Positions 47,055 to 56,128 of a DNA stretch of 64,000 nucleotides are shown here, piece after piece (within the stretch, counting starts at the first letter, position 1; each line of letters opens with the position of its first letter). This DNA is from Bacteroidales bacterium. GTDB taxonomy: Bacteria > Bacteroidota > Bacteroidia > Bacteroidales > VadinHA17. The translations under genes and the position numbers were made by a program. Under the pieces are notes generated by a model. It was not told the DNA's origin, did not search any database, and saw only the letters and a list, made by a program, of their open reading frames with translations. The stretch is taken from contig JAGNKY010000003.1 in NCBI GenBank assembly GCA_017999895.1, positions 186,001 to 250,000 of the forward strand, in the 5' to 3' direction.

Positions 47055-48407
47055 TTATAAATTATTTAAAAGCTTATCTAAAGCTATTTTTGTCTGAAAG
47101 AGAGTGAAAAGTGCCGAAATACAGTTGTTTTCGGCTTGCAGGTACAGGCTATTGGATTGTGTAAGTTCAATGCTCGATGCCATACCATGTCTGAATTTAT
47201 TTTCCATACTTTGATAAATTCTTTTTGATATCTCTACATTTTCCTTTTGTGTCTGATATTGCATATTTGCATTTACCAAATTATATCTTAACTGTTTTTC
47301 CTGAATCAGAAGCTGTTCGCTTACCATTTCTTTTGCCATCCTTGCTTTTTCTACATTTATTTGTGCTTTTCTGATAGATGAATATCTGTTGCCGCTTGAA
47401 AATATTGGAACGGATAATTGCAATCCTATTATAGAGTTTTTAAACCATCGTAAGTCCGACAATTTATCACCCATGCCGTTAATTCCATAGGTATAAAAGC
47501 CTGCAAGAGATGGTAAGAGTGCAGCTTTCTTACCTTTAAGTGCCAGAACTGACATTTTTTCCTGATCATCGGTTAAGATATAAGAAACGTTTTGAGTGTA
47601 ATCAAATTCTTTCGAAAGGAGAGCTTCCACATTAATCTGTGCCGTAAGAGATGTAAGATCATCCTTCAGGACAATTCTTGTACCGGCAGGAACACCCAAC
47701 TGGAAACGCAGAAGGTTATAATTCACTTCTATTGTCCTTTCGAGCTGGTTACGGCTATTTTCAACCATTTTAACATTTGATTCCATCTGGTCAACATCTG
47801 TTGGTTCAGCCATTCCTGCTGCGAGCATTGCCCGTGTGGCTTTAAGTGTTTCACGTAAATTGGTAATATTATTTTCAACTATTTCAAGCGAGCGTTCAGA
47901 CATAAGTATCAGAAAATAAGTCACACTAACGGTTTCCTTTGTATCGAGTTCTGAACGCTGAAGGTTGTGGCGATTGAGTTTCTCTGCAACCTTTGCTGTC
48001 TCAATTCCTATTACGTATGGAGCATTAAAAATAAGAGTTGTAGCCTGCATTGTTGCACCTGTAGAAAACTGTGTTCCAAAACTGACTGGAATTTTTGTGC
48101 CGGGCTGACCCATTAATTCACCGGGCAATAATGTTGTCATAAGCCTCAGATTATCATTTAAAGAGCCCGATACATTAATCTGGGGCAATCCTGCTGAAAT
48201 TGCTTCCCAGTATGTATCCTTCGAAGCATCTACATCGAGCTGTGCAGAAATAACCATCTTGTTATTTCTCATAGCGTAATCCTGAGCATCCTTAAGTGTC
48301 AGGTTTAGTATTGATGTCGTATCTTTTAAGGTTGCATCCTGAGACAATAAATGACTTACGGGAGCAATCAATATAAGTATCAGTAAAAAAAAATTTTTGT
48401 TATGCAT
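47055..48407 (-). CDS. TolC-family outer-membrane efflux protein
   Basis: 450 residues with a signal peptide (MHNKNFFLLILILIAPVSHLLSQ) and two repeats rich in long coiled-coil helices, as in TolC/OEP proteins (ALKGKKAALLPSLAGFYTYG and LQAENNCISALFTLFQTKIALDKLL). It forms the trimeric exit duct of the efflux system. It overlaps the TetR gene by 8 bases. Confidence 0.95.
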   Translation of the reverse strand: MHNKNFFLLILILIAPVSHLLSQDATLKDTTSILNLTLKDAQDYAMRNNKMVISAQLDVDASKDTYWEAISAGLPQINVSGSLNDNLRLMTTLLPGELMGQPGTKIPVSFGTQFSTGATMQATTLIFNAPYVIGIETAKVAEKLNRHNLQRSELDTKETVSVTYFLILMSERSLEIVENNITNLRETLKATRAMLAAGMAEPTDVDQMESNVKMVENSRNQLERTIEVNYNLLRFQLGVPAGTRIVLKDDLTSLTAQINVEALLSKEFDYTQNVSYILTDDQEKMSVLALKGKKAALLPSLAGFYTYGINGMGDKLSDLRWFKNSIIGLQLSVPIFSSGNRYSSIRKAQINVEKARMAKEMVSEQLLIQEKQLRYNLVNANMQYQTQKENVEISKRIYQSMENKFRHGMASSIELTQSNSLYLQAENNCISALFTLFQTKIALDKLLNNL

Positions 48408-49044
48408 ATTTCATTGTTTTAATAGTCTGTCGTCCTGTAAAAAGTTTTTTTTCTTGCTTTTCAATAAGTTTAAGGCCATCCGGGGTCGCAATTCCTTTAA
48501 GATAATTTATAATTGTATTTTTCATAACTTCTCTTCTCGAAAATTCTTCATATGGATATAATTCATCTTTCATTACCCATAGCATCATAAAATAGATAGT
48601 CCTATTAACTATATCAGCATTAATATTTCTTCTGAAGAGTTTCTCCTTAATACCTCGATCAATTAACTGCTGGTTGTTTTTGAAATCCGGAATTTCAAAT
48701 TTTATTTTCTTTTTAATGATTAATTCCCGGTGAATTTTTTTAATGTCTTCAATGAATCCCGGACTCATATTATAGAAATGATCGAGTGTTATATGAATGA
48801 GCTTGAAAATTGCACTTATTATATTTTCAGATTCATTTATAATCTGTGATACAACTTCTTTTTGTTTTTTAGACATATTTTCGAAAACACCGATAAGCAA
48901 TTCATCTTTATCCGAAAAATATTCATATATTGTCCTTTTCGAAATGCCCAGATTGGTTGCAATAATATCCATGGTAACGGATTTTATTCCATATTTGCGG
49001 AATAATTCTGCAGCTCCTTCAATTATTTTACTTTTTGTGTCCAT
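48400..49044 (-). CDS. TetR-family transcriptional regulator of the efflux operon
   Basis: 214 residues. The N-terminal helix-turn-helix reads IIEGAAELFRKYGIKSVTMDIIATNLGISKRTIYEYFSDKDEL (about 7-49), a standard TetR motif. The C-terminal domain would bind an inducer. It is the first gene of the operon and overlaps the TolC-like gene, so autorepression of the whole unit is likely. The operator should lie in 49045-49130; I did not find a clear dyad there. Confidence 0.95.
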   Translation of the reverse strand: MDTKSKIIEGAAELFRKYGIKSVTMDIIATNLGISKRTIYEYFSDKDELLIGVFENMSKKQKEVVSQIINESENIISAIFKLIHITLDHFYNMSPGFIEDIKKIHRELIIKKKIKFEIPDFKNNQQLIDRGIKEKLFRRNINADIVNRTIYFMMLWVMKDELYPYEEFSRREVMKNTIINYLKGIATPDGLKLIEKQEKKLFTGRQTIKTMKYA

Positions 49045-49148
49045 AATAAAAACGACGCGAAAATAATAAAACTTTTTTAGTTTATTTAGTTTTAACTTTT
49101 TTTTAACTATCTTTTAACTAAAATATCCGGAGGATTTAAAAGAAAACG

Positions 49149-49172
49149 GCCGTCGTCTTTAAAAAAGACGGC
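49149..49172 (-). terminator. Possible terminator downstream of the T9SS type B gene
   Basis: A 6-base GC-rich stem (GCCGTC/GACGGC), extendable by an inner GTCTTT/AAAGAC pairing, is followed on the minus strand by CGTTTTCTTTT. It lies 130 bases past the stop of the gene at 49303. Between them (49200-49300) is a mixed-composition stretch with no open frame. Confidence 0.5.
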
Positions 49173-49302
49173 AAAGTTTCGATACGATCTGGTAATCTGT
49201 ATTTTAAAAACTTCTTTTCCGATTTATCGAGATATCTGTTGTCAGGGACTTCTTACAGTCCGGTACGGCTTGACACCCTGCCAAACGGTGCAGAACGTTG
49301 TA

Positions 49303-50547
49303 CTATCTATACAGATAAAGAAAACCCCTGTATGCTTTACCTTCATAAATTATATCGTCCCAGCCTCTTGCACGTATAATATAAAAATAAATTCCCGGCG
49401 CTGCCTTTATGCCTGATTTATTTATTGTTCCATCCCATCCTTTCCATTCACTAAGCGTTTGTCCCTCTCCGTAAAAACTGTAAACCATCATCCCGCTCCT
49501 GCTGTATATCTCAACACTCAAACTCCTTAGCGATTTCGATTCTACTATAAAAAAATCATTTATCCCGTCGCCATCCGGAGTAAAGACATTCGGTATATCA
49601 AGTTTAGAGGGTTCAACCACTATCTTTTCAGATTTCATCGAGTCAATACACATATTTTCACTTTCTACAATTAGTGTTGCATAGTACTCGCCCGGTTTAT
49701 AATAAATATGTGGAGGCGGATTTTTAAAAGTCGATATAGAATCATCTCCAAATTTCCATAAATATTTGAAGCCTCTTACCGACTTATCGATAAATGTCAC
49801 TTCCAGAGGTGCTTCACCGCTTAGCGGGTTAACAGAAAAATTGGCTTTAACGTGTATCGATGTATATGGAAATGATGATTCTGCCGAACACATAAAACTG
49901 TCAGTTACCTGAAGCTTATAAACAACATCCTCAAGAGGAGGAGCATAAGTGACCGGATTAAGTTCAATATTTGGAAATGGTATTGATGACGTAGGAGTGG
50001 ATGACCACATAAATGAGACAGAATTTTTAAGTCTGATTTCATTACCGCTTAATGGATCGTAATAATAAAATGTATCAGCTGCTGCTTTACCTGATAACGC
50101 AACATAATAGCAAGTGAAGTTTCTGAGTTTTGCCTCGACATAGGGTTTGTCGAGATGTACCCAGGCTATAAGACTTGTATCATAACCAGTTCCATCAACT
50201 ATTCGCACTTTATATCCGCCTTCGCTAAGATTGTCGGCAGAAGATTTTAAAACTCCCGATTCAGTTTTAATAAATATACTGAAATCTTTTGCCACTACAT
50301 CCCATTTGTACCATATAAAATCAAAAGGAGCTGTTCCTCCTGGGCTTTCGAAATGTAAGGAACCCATTACATTACCAGTGGAATTACAGAATATAAATAT
50401 CGGGTGCTTTTCTTTATTTTCGGATGAATAATCAGTAAATCTTATTGCATTTGAAGTGGGTGATGAAATCTGCGACAGACAAATAACAGGCAGAAACTGG
50501 ATAAAGAGTGTCAGAAAATAACGCAATCCCACTTCGATTTTTTGCAT
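49303..50547 (-). CDS. Secreted PKD-domain protein with T9SS type B (gliding-motility-type) C-terminal domain
   Basis: 414 residues with a signal peptide ending near CLSQ (about residue 25). A PKD domain spans about 235-315 (ANFSVNPLSGEAPLEVTFIDKS, YLWKFGDDS). The C-terminal 85 residues from IPNVFTPDGDGINDFF form the type B sorting domain first noted in gliding-motility proteins. The 26-230 part has no domain I recognise. The protein should be exported by T9SS and kept at the surface or released. It stands alone between two intergenic regions. Confidence 0.92.
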   Translation of the reverse strand: MQKIEVGLRYFLTLFIQFLPVICLSQISSPTSNAIRFTDYSSENKEKHPIFIFCNSTGNVMGSLHFESPGGTAPFDFIWYKWDVVAKDFSIFIKTESGVLKSSADNLSEGGYKVRIVDGTGYDTSLIAWVHLDKPYVEAKLRNFTCYYVALSGKAAADTFYYYDPLSGNEIRLKNSVSFMWSSTPTSSIPFPNIELNPVTYAPPLEDVVYKLQVTDSFMCSAESSFPYTSIHVKANFSVNPLSGEAPLEVTFIDKSVRGFKYLWKFGDDSISTFKNPPPHIYYKPGEYYATLIVESENMCIDSMKSEKIVVEPSKLDIPNVFTPDGDGINDFFIVESKSLRSLSVEIYSRSGMMVYSFYGEGQTLSEWKGWDGTINKSGIKAAPGIYFYIIRARGWDDIIYEGKAYRGFLYLYR

Positions 50548-50803
50548 CTAAAACGATAAAAAGTAAGTAATTTGTATAATTTTTATATAATTTACGACAA
50601 GTATAATGAAATCTTGCTTAGAATTGAATAGGAAATTGCTATTTTTTATTCAATTTTCGTAATCGGGACATTTGGTCAAATCATATTAGCTTCATAATAT
50701 TTTTAAAATACAAAATTTCGATTTCTCATGTGCGTATTTGATTTCTGTTGATAAAATCTCAGAAATAATCTGTTGTTTTACAGCCAATGATTTATGATAT
50801 TAG

Positions 50804-50811
50804 TAAATTTG
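50804..50811 (+). promoter_or_regulatory. Putative -7 promoter element for the helicase gene
   Basis: TAAATTTG, 35 bases before the ATG at 50846. A nine-codon open frame (ATG at 50820) ends in TGA overlapping that ATG (ATGA), a possible but unproven leader peptide. The 50548-50845 gap otherwise shows nothing. Confidence 0.4.
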
Positions 50812-50845
50812 CTGTCAGAATGGCAAGTGCTTACAGTCATCTCCA

Positions 50846-53146
50846 ATGAGAACCAATTACTTAGATGAGCTCAATGAGGCACAGCGTGAAGCGGTCCTGA
50901 ATATCTCAGGCCCCTCGCTGATTATTGCAGGTGCAGGAGCCGGAAAAACACGCACTCTAACTTACAGGATTGCTTATCTTCTTGAAAAAGGTGTAAAGGC
51001 AAACCGTATACTTGCACTGACATTTACCAATAAGGCTGCAGGTGAAATGAAGGAAAGAATAGCCGGTATAGCGGGTTATGAAACAACCCAATATTTATGG
51101 ATGGGAACTTTCCATTCGATATTTGCCCGAATTCTGAGAACGGAAGGGGAAAAACTTGGATATAAACCTTCATATACAATTTATGATGCTTCAGATTCCA
51201 GGAGTCTTATAAAAAGTATCGTAAAAGAAATGGGTATTGGAGACGATATTTACAAACCGGGAGTAATTTCAGCGAGGATTTCATGGGCTAAAAACAACCT
51301 GATTACTGCATTATCATATTCGTTAAATCCGGAGTTTAACGAATACGACAAGTCAATAAGAATGCCCCTTCTCGCAGAGATATATAAGAATTATGCTACA
51401 AGGTGCCTCAAAGCCAATGCTATGGATTTTGACGACCTTCTCCTGAATACAAATATTCTGTTTCGTGATTTTCCCGAACTGCTCGAAAAATACCAGAATA
51501 AGTTCGATTATATTCTAGTCGACGAGTATCAGGATACTAATTATGCTCAGTATCTTATAATTAAAAAACTTTCGGAACAACACAGAAATATCTGTGTTGT
51601 TGGAGACGATGCTCAGAGTATTTATTCATTCAGAGGGGCAAGAATAGAAAACATACTCGAGTTCAAAGATGATTACCCTGAGGCAAAGATATTCAAACTA
51701 GAGCAAAATTATCGCTCAACGCGCACCATTGTAAATGCAGCAAACACCATCATTGCTAACAACGTTGAGCAGATACATAAAACAGTTTTTTCAAAAAATG
51801 AGCCAGGTGAGAAAATCAGGATACTACAATCAATGACCGATATTGAGGAAGGTATAATGGTAGCATCCGATATATTCGATATGAGGTTCACTCATCGGCT
51901 TAACTGGTCGGATTTTGCGATATTATATAGAACCAATGCACAATCGCGTATCTTTGAAGAGACACTTCGCAGAAAAAATATCCCTTACAGGATTTTCGGT
52001 GGTTTATCGTTCTACGAAAGAAAAGAGATAAAAGATATTCTTGCTTACTTCAGAATGGTTATCAACCCGGTGGATGAAGAAGCTTTAAAAAGAACAATAA
52101 ACTATCCGAGAAGAGGCATAGGCGATACAACTATAAAAAAACTGCTCGAAATTGCCTCAATTACAGGCGATTCGGCCTGGAATATAATTGGCAGGATAAA
52201 TGACTTTAGTTCATATTTCAATGCAGCCACCTGTCAGAAGCTTTTATCCTACAGAGAAATGATTGTCAGCTTTGCCATAAAAACCGAAGATATGGATGCT
52301 TTTCAGGCAGCTATGGAGATAGCAAAGACATCCGGAATCATAAAAGACCTGCAGGAAGGAAAGACTCCCGAAGAGGTGAGCCGCATGGAAAATTTCGAAG
52401 AGCTCATAAACGGAATAAAAGAATTTACAGAAGCTGCGCGCAAAAACGGTGAACCATATTCCCTCGGTGCTTATCTTCAGAATGTTGCTTTGTTGACCGA
52501 CCAGGATGTAGAAGATCGCAACGGCAGCGATAAAGTTATGTTGATGACTATGCATTCAGCAAAGGGGCTGGAATTCAGTCATGTATATATAACCGGCATG
52601 GAGGATTCTATTTTTCCCTCCCCTATGTCGGCAGGAAATCCGAGAGAACTTGAGGAAGAAAGGCGCCTTTTTTATGTAGCTGTAACACGCGCCAAAAAAA
52701 TGGCAACCCTCACTTATGCACTCAACAGATACAAATATGGAAATCTTGAATACAGCAAGCCAAGCCGGTTTCTCAGGGAAATAGATCCCGCTTATATCGA
52801 ATTCCCTCAACTGGCAGGAAGACAGTATAATAACAATAACAATAATAAGACTGAAGAAATACATCATCAAAGATTCAGAGAGAGAATATCGGATTATTCC
52901 GAAGTTAAAACCGAGGAGAGAGGAAAATTATTAAAAGTTAATATAGACTCAAAAAGCTCTTTTGAGTCGGACAGTAAAAAGCCATTATTTCTTACTGAAG
53001 GTGATAAAGTTATTCATGACCGTTTTGGAACAGGAAGAATTATCAGCATTGACGGAGAAGCTCCAAATACCACTGCTCTGGTTGATTTTGAGAAAACTGG
53101 CAGAAAAAAACTACTCCTGAGGTTTGCAAATCTCAGAAAGGCTTGA
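50846..53146 (+). CDS. pcrA: ATP-dependent DNA helicase PcrA/UvrD type
   Basis: 766 residues of superfamily 1A. Motifs in order: LNEAQREAV (Q motif), AGAGAGKTRTLTYR (Walker A, about 29-42), VDEYQDTN (motif II, about 223-230), GDDAQSIYSFRGA (III), LEQNYRST (IV), MTMHSAKGLEFSHVY (V) and VAVTRAKK (VI). The C-terminal Tudor-like domain GDKVIHDRFGTGRIISID that binds RNA polymerase in PcrA is present. Roles: nucleotide excision repair, replication restart and removal of RecA or stalled polymerase. An Asn-rich run (about 660-667) lies in the linker. Confidence 0.95.
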   Translation: MRTNYLDELNEAQREAVLNISGPSLIIAGAGAGKTRTLTYRIAYLLEKGVKANRILALTFTNKAAGEMKERIAGIAGYETTQYLWMGTFHSIFARILRTEGEKLGYKPSYTIYDASDSRSLIKSIVKEMGIGDDIYKPGVISARISWAKNNLITALSYSLNPEFNEYDKSIRMPLLAEIYKNYATRCLKANAMDFDDLLLNTNILFRDFPELLEKYQNKFDYILVDEYQDTNYAQYLIIKKLSEQHRNICVVGDDAQSIYSFRGARIENILEFKDDYPEAKIFKLEQNYRSTRTIVNAANTIIANNVEQIHKTVFSKNEPGEKIRILQSMTDIEEGIMVASDIFDMRFTHRLNWSDFAILYRTNAQSRIFEETLRRKNIPYRIFGGLSFYERKEIKDILAYFRMVINPVDEEALKRTINYPRRGIGDTTIKKLLEIASITGDSAWNIIGRINDFSSYFNAATCQKLLSYREMIVSFAIKTEDMDAFQAAMEIAKTSGIIKDLQEGKTPEEVSRMENFEELINGIKEFTEAARKNGEPYSLGAYLQNVALLTDQDVEDRNGSDKVMLMTMHSAKGLEFSHVYITGMEDSIFPSPMSAGNPRELEEERRLFYVAVTRAKKMATLTYALNRYKYGNLEYSKPSRFLREIDPAYIEFPQLAGRQYNNNNNNKTEEIHHQRFRERISDYSEVKTEERGKLLKVNIDSKSSFESDSKKPLFLTEGDKVIHDRFGTGRIISIDGEAPNTTALVDFEKTGRKKLLLRFANLRKA

Positions 53147-53393
53147 TTGTGAATTCGAATAGAACAAGGTGTTTTATTATTTCTTCGAAGTCTGGCCTTG
53201 CATCTAATTATCAGAGTTTATCTGCCTCAACTGATATCCGGATATAGAAATAGTGTGACAAAATTTGCTTTCCAAGCTTAATTCTGATAAAATGCTTTTC
53301 CCTTCAATATATTTGATTAAATTCGCCTTATTTGAATTAAACCGGTTGTATTTTTGAACCGCAGAGATTGAAAACATATTTTCAACTTTGTAG

Positions 53394-53807
53394 ATGAACA
53401 GTCTTCTTAATAAACTGAACTATAAAAACCAGGAAAGGATTCTTATATTAAATGCGAAAAAGGCATTTATAGATATAATAAAGTCAGAAATGCCGGACAT
53501 CAGGGTTGATACTTCGATTGACCCGAGATATCCTTATGAAATAATATTGATTTTTGTGAAATTCATGTCGGAAGTGGAAAATACTGCACCGGCAGCTATA
53601 CATAATCTTATTGCTAACGGAATCTTATGGTATGCATTTCCAAAGAAAGCATGCCGAAATCTTAAATCAGATCTTGACAAAGATCATGGATGGGGCGCTT
53701 TAATTGACAGAGGTTTTGACAAAATCAGACTGATTTCAATAGATGAAAACTGGTCGGCACTTGGATTCAGAAATATTAGATTTGTTAAGTCGCCAAGATA
53801 CAGATAA
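53394..53807 (+). CDS. DUF3052-like protein
   Basis: 137 residues, no signal peptide or membrane helix. The C-terminal half, GILWYAFPKKACRNLKSDLDKDHGWGALIDRGFDKIRLISIDENWSALGFRNIRF, follows the DUF3052 pattern (a W-x-x-x-PKK segment, then a final DExWS motif). Function unknown. A TATTTTTG element at 53349-53356 may serve as promoter. It stands alone between pcrA and the esterase gene. Confidence 0.7.
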   Translation: MNSLLNKLNYKNQERILILNAKKAFIDIIKSEMPDIRVDTSIDPRYPYEIILIFVKFMSEVENTAPAAIHNLIANGILWYAFPKKACRNLKSDLDKDHGWGALIDRGFDKIRLISIDENWSALGFRNIRFVKSPRYR

Positions 53808-53926
53808 TGAATATATTGCATTATTATATTGATAATGTATTTATTATAACTATAATAAATTAAATTTATAAAGGTGAGTTACCGCGTGACATAAATATAA
53901 AATAATCATTTTCAAACTTAACTATT

Positions 53927-54796
53927 ATGTATATGGAATATAGAGTTTTAATAGTTTGCTGTTTAATATTTCTGCGGACAGCGGCCTTTTCTCAGAAGCA
54001 TGAAATTATTTACCTATGGCCAGACAAAGTTCCGGGAGAAGATAAAGAGAAATCTGAACCCAGGATATCGGGTCCGGTCGACGACAATGTAATAAGGTAT
54101 GATGAGGTAACAAATCCGCTTATTGAAGTTTTTACGCCTGAGCCTTCAAAGAGTAACGGAGCCGGTGTAGTTATATGCCCTGGAGGAGCTTACCGTATTC
54201 TCGCATATAATAAAGAAGGTACCGAAATTGCCGAGTGGCTGAATAATCTTGGATATACTGCATTCGTTCTTCAATACAGAGTTCCCAATAAAAGAGAAGG
54301 CGCGCTACAGGATGCTCAGAGGGCATTGCGTATCGTAAGAAAAAATTCCGATAAATGGAAAATCAATCCCGACCGAATCGGCATTATGGGCTTTTCTGCA
54401 GGTGGCAGCCTTAGTGCCAGATGTGCCACATCATTCAACAGGAGAACTTATCCTCCGGTTGATAATGCCGATTCACTTTCATGTCGCCCTGCATTTGTGT
54501 TGCTTATCTATCCTGCTTATCTCGACGAGGGGCCAGGCAACTCACTCACACCCGAGCTTACACTCTCGAAAAATACTCCACCTATGTTTATTTTCCAGAC
54601 TGCAGATGATCAGTATGGCAATAGCGCTATAGTCATGGCAGGAGCTCTTCGGAATGCAAAAATTCCGGTCGAGCTTCATATACTTCCATACGGTGGGCAT
54701 GGATATGGACTACGGCCCGGAAAAGATGCTGCTGAAACATGGCCGGTGCTGGCCGAAAAATGGCTTCTAAAAACATTAAACAAGACTATAAATTAG
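53927..54796 (+). CDS. Secreted alpha/beta-hydrolase, acetyl-xylan-esterase-like
   Basis: 289 residues with a signal peptide ending near AFSQ (about residue 24). The fold is BD-FAE/dienelactone-hydrolase-like: oxyanion segment VVICPGGAYR (about 81-90), nucleophile GFSAGG (Ser near 156), Asp in TADDQ (about 227) and His in GGHGYG (about 254). Related Bacteroidota enzymes remove acetyl or feruloyl groups from hemicellulose. It converges on the DedA gene with an 11-base overlap. The arabinofuranosidase close by fits a role in plant polysaccharide use. Confidence 0.85.
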   Translation: MYMEYRVLIVCCLIFLRTAAFSQKHEIIYLWPDKVPGEDKEKSEPRISGPVDDNVIRYDEVTNPLIEVFTPEPSKSNGAGVVICPGGAYRILAYNKEGTEIAEWLNNLGYTAFVLQYRVPNKREGALQDAQRALRIVRKNSDKWKINPDRIGIMGFSAGGSLSARCATSFNRRTYPPVDNADSLSCRPAFVLLIYPAYLDEGPGNSLTPELTLSKNTPPMFIFQTADDQYGNSAIVMAGALRNAKIPVELHILPYGGHGYGLRPGKDAAETWPVLAEKWLLKTLNKTIN

Positions 54797-55418
54797 ATGT
54801 TGTTTTAGGCAATTTTTTCTTTTCGCGTATAGCTTTTATTATCAGATAACCGACAAAAGCCACACCAAGGGCAATTAAGATATCTCCTATATAAGGGAAA
54901 ATTTTATCGCGTATATCGTACAGAAAATATCCTACAACAGCCAGAATAATATTCCAGATTCCGGCTCCAAAAGAGGTATAAATTACAAAGTCGCGTAAAT
55001 TCATTTTAGCCAGGCCTGCAGGAATGGATATCAATTGCCTCACACCAGGTACAAGTCGCCCCACAAAAGTGGATGATTTCCCGTTTTTGATGAAATAATC
55101 TTCGGCATGCTTAACTTTTGCCTCCGACAGAAGAAGCATACGGCCAACAGTAGAACCTGCAAATTTATATATAAGCGGCCTCCCCAGCCAGAGTCCAAGA
55201 AAGTAATTTACAAATGCTCCGACAAGCGCACCGGCAGTGCCTGACAGTATCACAAAGTAGACATTCAGTTCCCCCTGCGCCGCTTTATACGCTGCAAATG
55301 GAATTATCACCTCAGAAGGGAAAGGTATTAATGAACTTTCGATAGTCATCAGTAATGCCACCGTGAAATAATTAAGGTGGCTCATATACCAGCTTATTAC
55401 AGATTGAACGATTCCCAT
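54786..55418 (-). CDS. DedA-family membrane protein
   Basis: 210 residues with five to six helices. Family segments: ESSLIPFPSEVIIPFAAYKAAQGELNVYFVILSGTAGALVGAFVNYFLG (about 27-75) and FVGRLVPGVRQLISIPAGLAKMNLRDFVIYTSFGAGIWN (about 117-155). DedA proteins recycle undecaprenyl phosphate or other phospholipids in some bacteria. It starts 2 bases after the DUF386 gene, so is cotranscribed with it. Confidence 0.92.
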   Translation of the reverse strand: MGIVQSVISWYMSHLNYFTVALLMTIESSLIPFPSEVIIPFAAYKAAQGELNVYFVILSGTAGALVGAFVNYFLGLWLGRPLIYKFAGSTVGRMLLLSEAKVKHAEDYFIKNGKSSTFVGRLVPGVRQLISIPAGLAKMNLRDFVIYTSFGAGIWNIILAVVGYFLYDIRDKIFPYIGDILIALGVAFVGYLIIKAIREKKKLPKTTSNL

Positions 55419-55420
55419 CC

Positions 55421-56035
55421 TCAGTCAATCCGTAGTTTGACGACTATTTTCTTTACTGAATCTGCTTTTCCTGCAATAATGCCTGGTTTATGTGCATCGG
55501 AAGGGAAAAAAATGAAAAATTTCTCGGGAGTTGCTAATAAAGATTTACTTTCCTTAACGCTAAAGAATTCTATATCACGATTCTCATCATATTCCTGCGA
55601 GATAGAATCGCGCATTGTAATAGGAGCAAATTGAATCGTTTCGGCACCTTTTATAACATATTGTATATCAATATATTTACGATGTGCCTCGAACATGGCT
55701 TCGTTTTCACCCTTTGTAACATATTCACTTACCGAAGCATACAAGTTATCACCATCAATATCATACCGTTTGACTTCAAGTGATTCAAGATCAGTGTTTT
55801 TCAGGAAGGAAAAAGCTTTATCCCATCTTTCCTTATCTTTATAATAAAAAATTGCAAGAGTTTTTTTATCTATTGAACTATCAGGTTTAACCTTCCATCC
55901 TCCAGTCCATTTGCCATCAATAAACCACTTATTAATCTTTTCGTTACTCCATGTTTCAGGATTACTAGTCTCCTTGCAGCCTGAAAAGCCCAAAAATAAA
56001 GCTAAAAGAATAACAGAAATTCTAATTGTCTTCAT
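55421..56035 (-). CDS. YhcH/YjgK/YiaL (DUF386) family lipoprotein
   Basis: 204 residues. A lipobox LGFSGC places Cys at about 20. The DUF386 beta-barrel (about 60-204) shows FEAHRKYIDIQYVIKGAETIQFAP, DIEFFSVKES and FFIFFPSDAHKPGIIAGKADSVKKIVVKLRI, including the His and Glu metal ligands of YhcH/EbgC proteins. Members act on or bind sugars and often lie by glycoside hydrolases, as here after GH51. A lipoprotein form is less usual than the cytosolic form. Confidence 0.88.
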   Translation of the reverse strand: MKTIRISVILLALFLGFSGCKETSNPETWSNEKINKWFIDGKWTGGWKVKPDSSIDKKTLAIFYYKDKERWDKAFSFLKNTDLESLEVKRYDIDGDNLYASVSEYVTKGENEAMFEAHRKYIDIQYVIKGAETIQFAPITMRDSISQEYDENRDIEFFSVKESKSLLATPEKFFIFFPSDAHKPGIIAGKADSVKKIVVKLRID

Positions 56036-56128
56036 AATTAATTATTTAACCAGGATAATCCAATCATTTTGTTGCACGGCAAAAATAATTCAAAAAATCA
56101 AAACTGATAAAAATATTTTTTATTAAGG

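Noticed and set aside
50820..50849. Nine-codon leader peptide overlapping the helicase start codon
   Set aside because: The ATGA overlap is suggestive, but there is no ribosome-binding site, no regulatory codon run and no attenuator structure.
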